The notes under the pieces are model-generated. The model made no database searches. It was not told the DNA's origin and saw nothing but the letters and a program-made list of their open reading frames with translations. This document shows, piece after piece, positions 18,051-27,388 of a stretch of 55,249 nt of DNA. Every line of letters starts with the position of its first letter. Within the stretch, counting starts at the first letter, position 1. Made by a program: the position numbers and the translations under genes. This DNA is from 1-14-2-50-31-20 sp964617555 (GTDB lineage Bacteria > Bacteroidota > Ignavibacteria > Ignavibacteriales > Melioribacteraceae). The stretch is from positions 1 to 55,249 of the forward strand of contig CAZTYP010000109.1 in the NCBI GenBank assembly GCA_964617555.1, read 5' to 3'.

Positions 18051-19451
18051 TTAAAGGTTATATGCCTTTTTTACTAATCCGTTAGCGAGTTCATAACTTA
18101 TTTTTTGCGCCTCTTCCATATCAATAACATGTTCACTAACTTGTTTTGCAAGAAAATTGGAATCAACACGTCTTGCCAAATCGTGGCGAGCCGGAATTGA
18201 AAGGAATGCACGTGTATCGTCGTTAAACCCTACGGTATTATAAAATCCGGCGGTTTCCGTTGTCATTTCCCGGAATCTCCTCATTCCCTGAATACTATCG
18301 TTAAACCACCATGCGGGACCAAGCTTCATTGCGGGATAATGCCCTGCAAGTGGAGCCAACTCTCTGGAATATGTTGTTTCGTCTAAAGTAAATACAATCA
18401 CTTTGAACTTGGGATGATTACCATATTTATTTAATAATTCATGTAAATTTCTTGTATATTCGGTTTGGATTGGAATATCACCCCCCTTATCCAATCCGAA
18501 TTTGCTAAATATTGCTTCATTATGGTTTCGCAAAACACCCGGATGTATTTGCATTACAAGCCCGTCTTCACTACTCATACGTGCCATTTCCATCAGCATA
18601 TTTCCTACAAATGCTTGTTCATCTTCCGGGGTTGCTTCTTTTTTTAATGCACGTTGAAATATTGCATCGGCTTCGCTTTCGGAAAGGGCGTGTGTATAAG
18701 GGGAAAGAACTCCTTGATCTGTTGCAACCGCTCCCATGCTAATAAAAAACTCACGTCTGTTCTCAAGGGCTTGAATATATGTTTTGTAATCTATTATCGA
18801 TATTCCCGAGACGTTACTTAATTTTTCTATTTCGGACTTCCAGTTTTCTGCAAGAATATTCACAACGGCATCGGGACGAAAACTAGGAATAACCTTTCCT
18901 TTCCAGCCGGATTCTCTAATTCGCTTATGATATTCCAAGCTGTCGGAAGCCCCGTCGGTTGTGGAAATTACTTCGATATTAAATTTTTCGAAAAGTGTTC
19001 TCGGTAAAAATTCTGCGGATTGTAATTTTTTGCTCATCAAGTCATAAATTTCTTGAGCATTATTTCCGTTCAATTTTTCTTTAATCCCGAATACTTCTTC
19101 AAATTCATGCGATAACCAAGCTCCGGTTGGTGTTCCCGCATATAGATAAAAATGCTCCGCAAAGATTTGCCAAATTTTCCGATGGTCTGTTTCAACTTCA
19201 GTTCCGTCTTGTGTGGGAATTCCCAATTGTTCTAACGAGATTCCTTGTGAATACAACATTCTGTAAATGTAGTGATCGGGAATAATAAACAATTCCGTTG
19301 GGTCCGGGAAGGGAGTGTTTTCGGCAAAAATTTTCGGATTCACATGCCCGTGCGGACTATATATGGGAAGCTTTTTAACCTTGTCATATAATTCGAAAGC
19401 AATTTTTCTGACCTCCGGATTGGCATCAAAATATCTCATTTCGTTTATCAT
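18051..19451 (-). CDS. uxaC: Glucuronate/galacturonate isomerase
   Basis: 466 residues, normal for UxaC. It converts D-glucuronate to D-fructuronate and D-galacturonate to D-tagaturonate in the cytoplasm. The amidohydrolase-type metal motif SPHGHVNP (His34, His36) and segments LSHEFEEVFGI, STTDGASDSLEYH, QIHPGVLRNHN and FNDDTRAFLSIPARHD are typical. AGGA precedes the first ATG; a second ATG four codons later is possible. First step after uptake; neighbours are uxaE upstream and the transporter downstream. Confidence 0.96.
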   Translation of the reverse strand: MINEMRYFDANPEVRKIAFELYDKVKKLPIYSPHGHVNPKIFAENTPFPDPTELFIIPDHYIYRMLYSQGISLEQLGIPTQDGTEVETDHRKIWQIFAEHFYLYAGTPTGAWLSHEFEEVFGIKEKLNGNNAQEIYDLMSKKLQSAEFLPRTLFEKFNIEVISTTDGASDSLEYHKRIRESGWKGKVIPSFRPDAVVNILAENWKSEIEKLSNVSGISIIDYKTYIQALENRREFFISMGAVATDQGVLSPYTHALSESEADAIFQRALKKEATPEDEQAFVGNMLMEMARMSSEDGLVMQIHPGVLRNHNEAIFSKFGLDKGGDIPIQTEYTRNLHELLNKYGNHPKFKVIVFTLDETTYSRELAPLAGHYPAMKLGPAWWFNDSIQGMRRFREMTTETAGFYNTVGFNDDTRAFLSIPARHDLARRVDSNFLAKQVSEHVIDMEEAQKISYELANGLVKKAYNL

Positions 19452-19460
19452 TTTTCAATC

Positions 19461-21014
19461 CTATTTTTTAAATGGGTCTAAATGTCTGCGAAAATGTTTT
19501 ACCAAATATTTATAATGTAATTCTTCATTCTCTTTTAAGCATTTATTAATGCGTTCTCTGTAAATGTAATTTCCGGCATCATCTTTTATTGTAAGAACAA
19601 GCCCGAATGTTACATGGAACACTTGGCGAGCGTCGTCCTGATTTAGCAAATCAGCCAATTCATTTTCGGAATATTCACTGGCCGGTTTTACTTTGTTCAA
19701 ATCTGCGGAAACGTGATATGTCTTTTTCTCTTTTTCATAATTGGCTCTTGCAAAATCAAGTATTTCGCCGAATAGTTTTTCATCGGCGGAAGCCACCACG
19801 CGCAATGCTTCCAAATAACTTGTTCCCGCCGTTTTAACATGGGTGTATCCTTTGTGAAGTGAACCTATTACTTCATAAACCGAAAATTTATCGCTACCTG
19901 AGTGTAAACTTATTTTATAATTTCCGAAATGTTCTGTTATTGCAATATGTTTTAAATATTCTTCTTTGAAAAGTTTTAAATCCCCTTTATAATCAATACC
20001 CTTTTCAAAATCGCCGATAAATCTCGGAGCAATGGAAACAAATTCTATGCCGAGTTCCGTTAACTCACTTACCATAAAAAAATGCTCGAAAGGTGTAGTT
20101 ACGGATTCCGTTTCGTCAACGGAGACTTCAATTTCAACATTGGCATCGGGATATGTTTGCTTCAAATACGAATACATTTTATTAATGTGCAGAATCGATT
20201 TACCGTATTTTACCAATGCACGCAGTGTTTCTTCTTCCGTGGGGTTGAGGATAAACGTGTTAAAAACCGATATTTCCTTATCGGAATATTTTTCCAAAAT
20301 TTCATCTGTTGTTACGGAATTTACCCAATCCAAATTTTTCAAATATTCTTTTAATGCTTCAACACTCATCGAGTCGGCTTCATTTACAACATGATCGCCG
20401 GGGTCAAACGTAAACATCGTAAAACCGGCTTTAATCATTCTGTCAATATCATCTGTTGTTTTCAAATGGTCGGCATCAGAGCCGAATCCGTTTGTCCACC
20501 CCTCTTGCATTACCGCCCAAACGGCTGCGTCCATAACTTGGTCGGGTTCACGTGTAGTTCGGCTTAGCTCTCTTATTGATTGCTGTGCCAATACGGGAGC
20601 AAAATCATCTTGCGGGGAAAGAGAACGTAAATGCGCAGGATTAGCTAAGCCTATTCTGTCTCCGAAACCGAAAGAATTTTTCACCCCTATTACCACAGGT
20701 TTCGTAAATTCAAAAATTGATTGTACAGCTACTACATTGCCGTGTGTTTGCGGGCATTTTTTTAATATTTTATTTTCTTCAAGTTCTATTGTTTCCCCTT
20801 CAAAATCTTCGGCTATTGCTTTATTTCCATTTTCGGTTAACAGAAAAAAGAATTTTTCTCCTTTCTCTTTTCCCGTAAAAAAGAGAGTGTTTTCTTTTTC
20901 AAAAACCGAATTTTCATATACATAAATCTCGTTTTCTTTAAGGTCCAGAGTTATAAAATTATTTTCGGATGATTTCGGCTGTACCAAAATATCTTTCAAT
21001 TTTTCTGCAATCAT
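19461..21014 (-). CDS. uxaE: Tagaturonate epimerase (UxaE family)
   Basis: 517 residues of the UxaE family first recognised in Thermotoga, which interconverts D-tagaturonate and D-fructuronate in one step and so replaces the UxaB/UxaA branch for galacturonate. Conserved-looking segments are NSFGFGDRIGLANPAHLR, EGWTNGFGSDADHLKT, FTFDPGDHVVNEAD, VSVDETESVTTPFEHFFM and KISLHSGSDKFSVY; the histidine and acidic residues in these are candidates for metal binding. Its ATG overlaps the lacI stop (TAATG). With uxaC before the transporter it funnels both uronates into fructuronate. Confidence 0.93.
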   Translation of the reverse strand: MIAEKLKDILVQPKSSENNFITLDLKENEIYVYENSVFEKENTLFFTGKEKGEKFFFLLTENGNKAIAEDFEGETIELEENKILKKCPQTHGNVVAVQSIFEFTKPVVIGVKNSFGFGDRIGLANPAHLRSLSPQDDFAPVLAQQSIRELSRTTREPDQVMDAAVWAVMQEGWTNGFGSDADHLKTTDDIDRMIKAGFTMFTFDPGDHVVNEADSMSVEALKEYLKNLDWVNSVTTDEILEKYSDKEISVFNTFILNPTEEETLRALVKYGKSILHINKMYSYLKQTYPDANVEIEVSVDETESVTTPFEHFFMVSELTELGIEFVSIAPRFIGDFEKGIDYKGDLKLFKEEYLKHIAITEHFGNYKISLHSGSDKFSVYEVIGSLHKGYTHVKTAGTSYLEALRVVASADEKLFGEILDFARANYEKEKKTYHVSADLNKVKPASEYSENELADLLNQDDARQVFHVTFGLVLTIKDDAGNYIYRERINKCLKENEELHYKYLVKHFRRHLDPFKK

Positions 21015-22036
21015 TATTTCCTCTTCTTGTTAATGCAAGTTTCTTTTATTAATAATTTCGTTTCAATTTCCAAATGTTCCTCTTTACAATCTTCCTTCTC
21101 AATTTGGTTTATTAAAAGGTCAAAAGCTTCTTCGGCAAATTTTGCGGTATCGTGCGTAACACAAGTAAGAGACGGGGAAAGATAATCGTTTAATTCACTG
21201 TCGCCAAAGCAAATTAAATCTAAATCTTCGGGAATTTTTACCGAAACATCTTTAGCCGCTTCCATAATTCCAACGGCAACTGGAAATGTTGAAGCAAACA
21301 GCATTTCGGGTAAACTGTTATTTCTGAATAATTCCATAAACGCTTTATATCCGTCTTCTTTACCGAAACCGGAAAAAACAACCCAATCGGGATTAACAAC
21401 CAAACCGTTATTGAGCATGGCTTCTTTATATCCTAAATATCTGTCCCGCCCGATATTACTATCTTGCCAGCCGGCAATACTTCCTATTTTTGTATATCCC
21501 TTTTCAATTGCGGTTGTTACCAAATTTTGTGAACCGGCTTTGTTTGCAAGTGTTACCGAGCTGAATTGTTTGTCGTCAATTGTTCTGTCGAAAAAAACAA
21601 GCGGAGTACCTCTCCTTTTTACGTTCTGAAAAATATCTTTGTTCTCGGAATGCTCCGCAATGGAAATTATTATTCCGTCAACTCTCATAGAAAGCATTGT
21701 TTCAATATGCTTTCGTTCTTTTTTGCTGTCTTCTTGCGAAACTGCCAAAATGATGTTATAATCGTGCTTAAAAGCAGAATTGTAAATAGACTCTATCATA
21801 TCTGCAAAAAATGAGTTTGCAATTACCGGTATAACCACACCGATTGTACGTGTTCGTTTGGCCGAAAGATTTCTTGCCGCAAAATTGGGAATATATCCCA
21901 TCTCTTTGGCAACTTTTTTTATTTCTTTGGCACGTTTAGGAGGGATATCCGGATGCCCGCGTAATGCCTTTGAAATGCTTACTTTAGACAAATTCATTTT
22001 TTTTGCAATATCGCTTAGCGTAATATTTTTTTTCAT
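21014..22036 (-). CDS. LacI-family transcriptional regulator of the uronate operon
   Basis: 340 residues. N-terminal LacI helix-turn-helix (3-50, ITLSDIAKKMNLSKVSISKA) with hinge helix NFAARNLSAKRT, then a periplasmic-binding-like effector domain (~60-335). It probably represses its own operon and responds to a uronate intermediate. A strong inverted-repeat operator lies 12 bases before its start codon, overlapping the predicted transcription start, and an even more perfect copy lies at 46763-46788. Its stop overlaps the uxaE start. Confidence 0.92.
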   Translation of the reverse strand: MKKNITLSDIAKKMNLSKVSISKALRGHPDIPPKRAKEIKKVAKEMGYIPNFAARNLSAKRTRTIGVVIPVIANSFFADMIESIYNSAFKHDYNIILAVSQEDSKKERKHIETMLSMRVDGIIISIAEHSENKDIFQNVKRRGTPLVFFDRTIDDKQFSSVTLANKAGSQNLVTTAIEKGYTKIGSIAGWQDSNIGRDRYLGYKEAMLNNGLVVNPDWVVFSGFGKEDGYKAFMELFRNNSLPEMLFASTFPVAVGIMEAAKDVSVKIPEDLDLICFGDSELNDYLSPSLTCVTHDTAKFAEEAFDLLINQIEKEDCKEEHLEIETKLLIKETCINKKRK

Positions 22037-22047
22037 TTCATCGCCTT

Positions 22048-22073
22048 AGTTATCGTTTACTTTAACGATTACT
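22048..22073 (-). promoter_or_regulatory. LacI-type operator before the uronate operon
   Basis: Inverted repeat of ten-base arms AGTTATCGTT / AACGATTACT with a 6-base spacer, nine of ten pairs matching. It lies directly downstream of a predicted -10 element, 12 bases before the regulator's start codon, so binding would block initiation. The site recurs with perfect arms at 46763-46788. Confidence 0.8.
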
Positions 22074-22102
22074 AAAATGTGGATAATTTTCAATTAAATC
22101 AA
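22074..22102 (-). promoter_or_regulatory. Predicted promoter of the uronate operon
   Basis: On the minus strand TTGATT (22102-22097), a 17-base spacer, and CATTTT (22079-22074) are placed like -35 and -10 elements. The same arrangement, TTGACA-17-CATTTT, precedes the second operator near 46.8 kb, which supports it. The rest of the 22037-22158 gap shows nothing else. Confidence 0.55.
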
Positions 22103-22158
22103 GTACCGGATAATTTTTTATTGAAAATTTCTAATAATTTCCTGCAAAAAGTTAATCT

Positions 22159-23439
22159 TTAATTATCAATTCGTTCTGCATTTGCCAGCAAGTAATCTTC
22201 TGCTTCTTTAGACCATACACCGTCGTTTTTCCTAACAATTGCGGCAAGTTCTTTATAAAAAGGATTTGATTTTCCTAATTCGGGCAAGTCATCCAAAGCA
22301 ATTAACGGCATTGATATTTGTGTGTAAATTAATTTTTTCCCTCCGGGAATATTCGGAAGATTTTGCACTGTTTCGGGCGTAGAATTTAACCCGCCGATAT
22401 GCGTAACCATTATTGCGGGGTTAATTATATCTTTATCTATCAAATCAATGGCTTCTTTCAAATCATCGCTGTTACTCCCTGCAGAACCGATGATATGGTG
22501 CATATTATAATGCACATTGTAAAAGTTTAATTCGGCAGTAAAATTTTTATCCGAAGGTCCGGCAAAAAAATTCATACAACCTCCGGTTGCCATCAGTTTG
22601 CTTGCCTGCTTAACCAACGGTTTTATCGGTACAAAAATAAACAAATCATCAAAGCCCTTGTTTTCGGTAATTTGCAAAACTTCTTCATCGGTAGTTTCAG
22701 CAGTATTGATAAATAATAATTTTACATTCTTCTGTTTTACCGCTTCTTCCGGAAATAGTTTTTTTGCTCTTTCAATACGGGCATTGTCAACATCGGTAAC
22801 TATTATCAATTTCGGTTTCCGTTCCGCATTTAACAAAATATCTACAGCCGCCAAACCCATTGGACCGCACCCGCCAAGTATTGCCAGGTTACCGTTTTCT
22901 TTTATCCCCATTTTATGATGATATTTATCATTACCCGCATAATGGAATTGTTCTTTAAAAGCGGCAAGAATACAAGCAACGGGTTCGGCAAGTGAAACTT
23001 TAAAATAAGTATCCCCGTTAAACGGAATTAAACAATCCATTTCGAGAGCTTCTTTCGGAACTATTCCGTAAGTTGCATTACCTCCGATATATTCAAAAGA
23101 ATAACCGACCGACTCGTACTCTTTACCCGGATAATTTATTGCGGGTTGTATTGTACAGTTCATACCCGCCGAAAATTTGTTTTTATATTTTTCGCCGACT
23201 TCCAAAATAACACCGCTCATTTCGTGCCCTATTAATACAGGGTTTTCCGAAATGTTTAAGGGAACCCGCTTATGTGTTTCGCCTTGTATGGTGGCTTTGT
23301 AGGAAGACATACAAATACTGTTTGTTTCCACACGTATTAATACTTCGTCTTCTTTGATTTCGGGCAGTTCGAATTTTTCGAGACGCAAATCATTTTTGCC
23401 GTACAAGCGTAAGCCGGTTGTTACAATTTTCTGTTTCAT
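22159..23439 (-). CDS. Zinc-type medium-chain dehydrogenase, L-sorbose-1-phosphate reductase (SorE)-like
   Basis: 426 residues, medium-chain dehydrogenase fold with GHEMSGVILEVGEKY, the nucleotide motif GGCGPMGLAAVD and the distinctive NFFAGPSDKNF...LNFYNVHYN and MVTHIGGL segments of the sorbose-phosphate-reductase subgroup. These enzymes interconvert keto-sugar phosphates and polyol phosphates with NAD(P)H. The start is two bases after the E1 stop, so it is coupled to it and is the last gene of the DeoR-MtlD-E2-E3-E1 unit. The actual substrate is not known; a keto-sugar or polyol related to the MtlD-like gene is likely. Confidence 0.85.
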   Translation of the reverse strand: MKQKIVTTGLRLYGKNDLRLEKFELPEIKEDEVLIRVETNSICMSSYKATIQGETHKRVPLNISENPVLIGHEMSGVILEVGEKYKNKFSAGMNCTIQPAINYPGKEYESVGYSFEYIGGNATYGIVPKEALEMDCLIPFNGDTYFKVSLAEPVACILAAFKEQFHYAGNDKYHHKMGIKENGNLAILGGCGPMGLAAVDILLNAERKPKLIIVTDVDNARIERAKKLFPEEAVKQKNVKLLFINTAETTDEEVLQITENKGFDDLFIFVPIKPLVKQASKLMATGGCMNFFAGPSDKNFTAELNFYNVHYNMHHIIGSAGSNSDDLKEAIDLIDKDIINPAIMVTHIGGLNSTPETVQNLPNIPGGKKLIYTQISMPLIALDDLPELGKSNPFYKELAAIVRKNDGVWSKEAEDYLLANAERIDN

Positions 23440-23441
23440 GA

Positions 23442-25907
23442 TTATACCCCTCGTCTATTTTTATGAAGCATTTCGCCGATTGTTTGGTTTGTTGTTACAG
23501 TATGCCCGGGCAAGGGAAGCAATCTTTCGTGAATTGCATCCAATATCCATTCTTTTTGAGGGAAGAACATATTTTCCAATTCGGCTCCGGGTGTAATCCA
23601 ATTTCGAGCACCGATTATCACCGGAGGTCCGTCCAATTCATCAAAAGCAATTTGGGAAATTTGTGCCGCCATTGTATTTAGGAAAGACCCTCTTTCAACC
23701 GCATCGGAAGCCAAAACAATTTTACCGGTTTTTTTAAGTGATTCTATTATTATTTCGTAATTCAACGGATTTAAGAATCGAGCATCAATTACTTCAGCTT
23801 GTACATTGTATTTATCTTTCAAAATATCGGCAACATCCAATGCGGTATAAAGTGTTGCTCCAAGTGTAACTATTGTAATATCTTTTCCGCTTCTGCGGAT
23901 AACCGGTTGTCCTTCTTCAATTTCATAATAACCTTCCGGTACACCCTCTTCAACAAACTGTTCACCTATATCATAGAGTTTTTGACTTTCAAAAAAGACT
24001 ACTGGATCTGTCCCGCTTAAAGCCAAATTCATCATTCCTTTTGCATCGTAAGGGGTTGCCGGAAACATCACTTTTAAACCGGGAATGTGTGCAACAATTG
24101 CAGACCAATCTTGGGAATGTTGTGCTCCGTATTTATTACCAACAGAAATTCTAAGGACTAACGGCATTTTTAGAATGCCTGCAGACATTGCCTGCCACTT
24201 AGACATTTGATTAAAGACTTCATCTCCGGCACGCCCGAGAAAATCGCTATACATCAACTCTACCAATGCACGCCCTCCGGAGAGAGCATAACCTACGGCA
24301 GAACCCACAATCGCCCCTTCGGCAATCGGGGAGTTGAATAATCTGTGATAAGGCAACGCTTCCGTTAAACCGCGGTATGCGGCAAAAGCCCCGCCCCAAT
24401 CTCTGTTTTCTTCACCGTAAATTACCATTGTAGGGTCAATATATGCTCTATGAATAATTGCTTCGAAAAGTGCATCACGCAAGGCGAATGTTTTTGCTTT
24501 TGAAAAAAGTTTTCCGTTTTTATCAAAAGCATAACGTTCTTTTTTTGATAATGATTTTACTCTCGGATTTTCTTCCAGCGGTAATAGCACATCAGGTTTT
24601 CTGTCGTCAAGTTTTTCTTCTTTCCGGTTCGAAAACATTACAGTGGAAATATATTCAGAACTAAATGACTCGCGAGGAGAAATTTCCATATCGATTGCTT
24701 TAATAAAATTCTTTTTAATTTTATTTTGAGCTTTCTCTTTTAATTCTTCCAATTCCGATTCTGTAATAACTTTATTTGATATAAGATAATCGGAATACTC
24801 AATAATGGCATCGTTCTTTTCCCACAATTCCATTTCTTCTTTTGTTCTGTATGAAGAAGCGTCCGAAGGGGAGTGCCCGGAAAACCGATATGTTATTGTA
24901 TCCAAAAGTACCGGCCCGTTTCCTTCTTCCAAAATTTTTCTTTTTCGTTCAATTGCATCGGCAACGGCAAGCGGGTTATAGCCGTCGACTCGTTCAGCGT
25001 GAAGTTGTTCCGGATTTACTCCGGCACCAATTCTTGCCAGAACACCAAAGCCCATTGTTTCACCAAAAGTTTGTCCGCCCATACCGTAAAAATTGTTAAA
25101 ATAGTTGAAAATTATAGGAGGAGCACCTCCGTCTTTATCTCCCCATAATGTTCTATACTGATCCATTGAAGCCAGAGCCAAAGCTTCCCAAGTGGGTCCG
25201 CAAGCCGAGGCTCCGTCGCCTATATTTGAAATTACCAATCCGGGTTTTTTATTAATTCTTTTAAATAAAGCGGCACCGGTGGCAATATCCGCCGACCCCC
25301 CTACAATGGCGTTGTTAGGCATACTTCCGAAAGGAGCAAAAAACGCATGCATTGAGCCGCCAAGCCCTTTGTGGAATCCGGTTACTTTGGCAAAAATTTC
25401 GGCAAGCACCCCGTAAATAATAAAATCGTATGCCAAATCTTTAACATCGGAATAAGACTCCTCTTTTTCAACAATACCGAGGGCAATACCATCCATATAA
25501 TTTTTCATTATTTCGTAAAGCTCTTTATCATCGGTTTTGGAAATTGCTGAAAAACTTTTTGCAAGAATTTCGCCGTGGCTACGGTGCGAGCCGAAAATAA
25601 AATCGTTTTTGTCCAAATTTAGTGCTTGCCCAACAGCGGCGGCTTCTTGCCCTATGGATAAATGGGCGGGACCTTTATGATTATATTCGATACCGAGATA
25701 AGCTCCCTCCCTTTTTATTTTGTTAAGTGCCGTTTCAAATTCTCTGATAAAAAGCATATCAATAAGCACTTGTTTTAATTTATCTTTTCCGTATTTTTTT
25801 TCTTCTTTTTTAAAATCGGATTTATATTGATTTAATTGTATGTCGTTAAATTTTAGTACTCCTTGTTTCCTAACATCGGAAGGATTAATTAAAATTGATT
25901 TTGGCAT
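23442..25907 (-). CDS. 2-oxoacid/acyloin dehydrogenase E1, fused alpha-beta subunits
   Basis: 821 residues: an alpha half (~40-420) fused to a beta half (~475-815). The thiamine-diphosphate motif begins at 230 (GDGASACGPTWEALALAS) and closes with FNYFNNFYG; GGSMHAFF and HRSHGE are alpha-subunit marks, and IYGEENRDWGG, SPIAEGAIVGSAVGYALSGG and GNKYGAQHSQDW belong to the beta subunit. It decarboxylates a 2-oxoacid or cleaves an acyloin and passes the acyl group to E2. Fused E1 proteins are common in Bacteroidota. The context, between sugar/polyol dehydrogenases, argues against housekeeping pyruvate dehydrogenase; a dedicated keto-sugar-derived substrate is likely. GGAG precedes the ATG. Confidence 0.9.
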   Translation of the reverse strand: MPKSILINPSDVRKQGVLKFNDIQLNQYKSDFKKEEKKYGKDKLKQVLIDMLFIREFETALNKIKREGAYLGIEYNHKGPAHLSIGQEAAAVGQALNLDKNDFIFGSHRSHGEILAKSFSAISKTDDKELYEIMKNYMDGIALGIVEKEESYSDVKDLAYDFIIYGVLAEIFAKVTGFHKGLGGSMHAFFAPFGSMPNNAIVGGSADIATGAALFKRINKKPGLVISNIGDGASACGPTWEALALASMDQYRTLWGDKDGGAPPIIFNYFNNFYGMGGQTFGETMGFGVLARIGAGVNPEQLHAERVDGYNPLAVADAIERKRKILEEGNGPVLLDTITYRFSGHSPSDASSYRTKEEMELWEKNDAIIEYSDYLISNKVITESELEELKEKAQNKIKKNFIKAIDMEISPRESFSSEYISTVMFSNRKEEKLDDRKPDVLLPLEENPRVKSLSKKERYAFDKNGKLFSKAKTFALRDALFEAIIHRAYIDPTMVIYGEENRDWGGAFAAYRGLTEALPYHRLFNSPIAEGAIVGSAVGYALSGGRALVELMYSDFLGRAGDEVFNQMSKWQAMSAGILKMPLVLRISVGNKYGAQHSQDWSAIVAHIPGLKVMFPATPYDAKGMMNLALSGTDPVVFFESQKLYDIGEQFVEEGVPEGYYEIEEGQPVIRRSGKDITIVTLGATLYTALDVADILKDKYNVQAEVIDARFLNPLNYEIIIESLKKTGKIVLASDAVERGSFLNTMAAQISQIAFDELDGPPVIIGARNWITPGAELENMFFPQKEWILDAIHERLLPLPGHTVTTNQTIGEMLHKNRRGV

Positions 25908-25926
25908 TTTGTTTTCTCCTTTTTTA

Positions 25927-25953
25927 GATGTTTAACATTATGCTGTAAACATC
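25927..25953 (-). repeat. Inverted repeat between E3 and E1 genes
   Basis: GATGTTTA (25927-25934) and TAAACATC (25946-25953) are perfect complements around an 11-base spacer, 20 bases before the E1 start codon. It could be an mRNA hairpin that adjusts E1 translation or an operator; no T-run follows it. Confidence 0.4.
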
Positions 25954-25996
25954 AAAACTATTTATTACTAATTTTTATTTTACCGGTTAATTATTA

Positions 25997-27343
25997 TTAT
26001 ATTTCCCACAACGTATCTTTAACGGCTTCCGAAACAGTAGGGTGGGGAAAGATTATTTCTTTTATATCTTTTACTCTCAATTCTGCTTCAATCATTACTG
26101 CGGCACTATTAATTATTTCCGAACTTACTCCGCCAAGCAAGAAAACTCCGAGTAACAAATCCGTATCGGCATCTACGATTACTTTGCAAAATCCTTTTTC
26201 ATTTCCATGTTCGGCATAAAACCGGCCGTTGGCTCTAAGTTGCATTGTTGCCGTTTTTATATTGTATCCCGCCTTGCGTGCTTCTTTTTCGGATAAGCCT
26301 ACGCCGGATAATTCCGGATTGGTATAAATTGCCCACGGCACCGCATTATAACGCATATTATCACGTCCCTCAAACATTCTGTTAACCGCAACTTCTCCCA
26401 TTCTGTATGCGGAGTGAGCAAGTAGGGATTTCCCCGTTACATCGCCGGAAGCATATACATTAGGAAGATTTGTTTCCATTTTATCATTAACGGCAATTCC
26501 TTTTTTGCTGAAATCCAATCCTATTTTTTCAAATCCCATATCTTTTATATTAGGGACTCTTCCTGTAGCCAATAATACCAAATCGGCTTTTATTTCAAAC
26601 TCTTTTCCTTCTTTTATATATATTACTTTGTCTTTGCCTATTTTTTTTACTTGGGAGTTTGTTAAAATATTACATCCGGTAAAAGATGTTCTAAAAGCTT
26701 TTGCAATTTCCTCGTCTACATTAGGAAGTATTTCGGGCAGCATTTCAATTACCGTTACTTCGGCACCTATCATTGAGAAGTAGGAAGCAAATTCCAATCC
26801 GATAACACCACCTCCGATTATAACCAAACTTTCCGGCACCGTTGTAATTCCAAAAACATCATCGCTGGTAATAACATGCGGTTGTTCAACTCCTTCAACG
26901 GGAGGCATTGCGGGAGAAGAACCCGTAGCAATTAAAATATTTCTACCCTCATAAATATTATTGCCAACAGATACCTTATCCCGCTCAATAAATTTTGCTG
27001 TTCCTTTAACAACATCAATATTAAAACGCTTCATTTGATAAGCAACACCACGCGTCATTAAGTTTACAACTTTTCCTTTCCACGCCATTGCTTTATCAAA
27101 ATTATAAACGGCATTAGAAACAGTAACCCCGTATGTTTCACTATTTTGAGATTTGTAAAAAATTTTTGCCGAATTTAAAAGAGTTTTTGTGGGAATGCAT
27201 CCTCTGTTTAAACAAACTCCCCCTAAGGTTTTTTCTTTTTCAATTATTAAAACCTTTTTCCCTTTTGCCCCGGCTCTTTCGGCAGCCAAATATCCTCCGG
27301 GACCGGCACCGATAATTATTAAATCATATTTTTTATTTAACAC
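25997..27343 (-). CDS. lpdA: Dihydrolipoyl dehydrogenase (E3)
   Basis: 448 residues. FAD motif GAGPGGYLAAERAG (12-25), redox-active disulfide GGVCLNRGCIPTK (Cys44, Cys49), second nucleotide motif GGGVIGLEFASYFS and the C-terminal active-site HPTVSEAVKD. It reoxidises dihydrolipoyl groups on E2 with NAD+. It lies between the E2 and E1 genes, so it serves this complex rather than only a general one. Slightly shorter than the usual ~465-475 residues but all motifs are present. Confidence 0.95.
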   Translation of the reverse strand: MLNKKYDLIIIGAGPGGYLAAERAGAKGKKVLIIEKEKTLGGVCLNRGCIPTKTLLNSAKIFYKSQNSETYGVTVSNAVYNFDKAMAWKGKVVNLMTRGVAYQMKRFNIDVVKGTAKFIERDKVSVGNNIYEGRNILIATGSSPAMPPVEGVEQPHVITSDDVFGITTVPESLVIIGGGVIGLEFASYFSMIGAEVTVIEMLPEILPNVDEEIAKAFRTSFTGCNILTNSQVKKIGKDKVIYIKEGKEFEIKADLVLLATGRVPNIKDMGFEKIGLDFSKKGIAVNDKMETNLPNVYASGDVTGKSLLAHSAYRMGEVAVNRMFEGRDNMRYNAVPWAIYTNPELSGVGLSEKEARKAGYNIKTATMQLRANGRFYAEHGNEKGFCKVIVDADTDLLLGVFLLGGVSSEIINSAAVMIEAELRVKDIKEIIFPHPTVSEAVKDTLWEI

Positions 27344-27388
27344 TTAGTTACCTATTATCTATTCTAATTTTTTTATTGCAATTATTTT

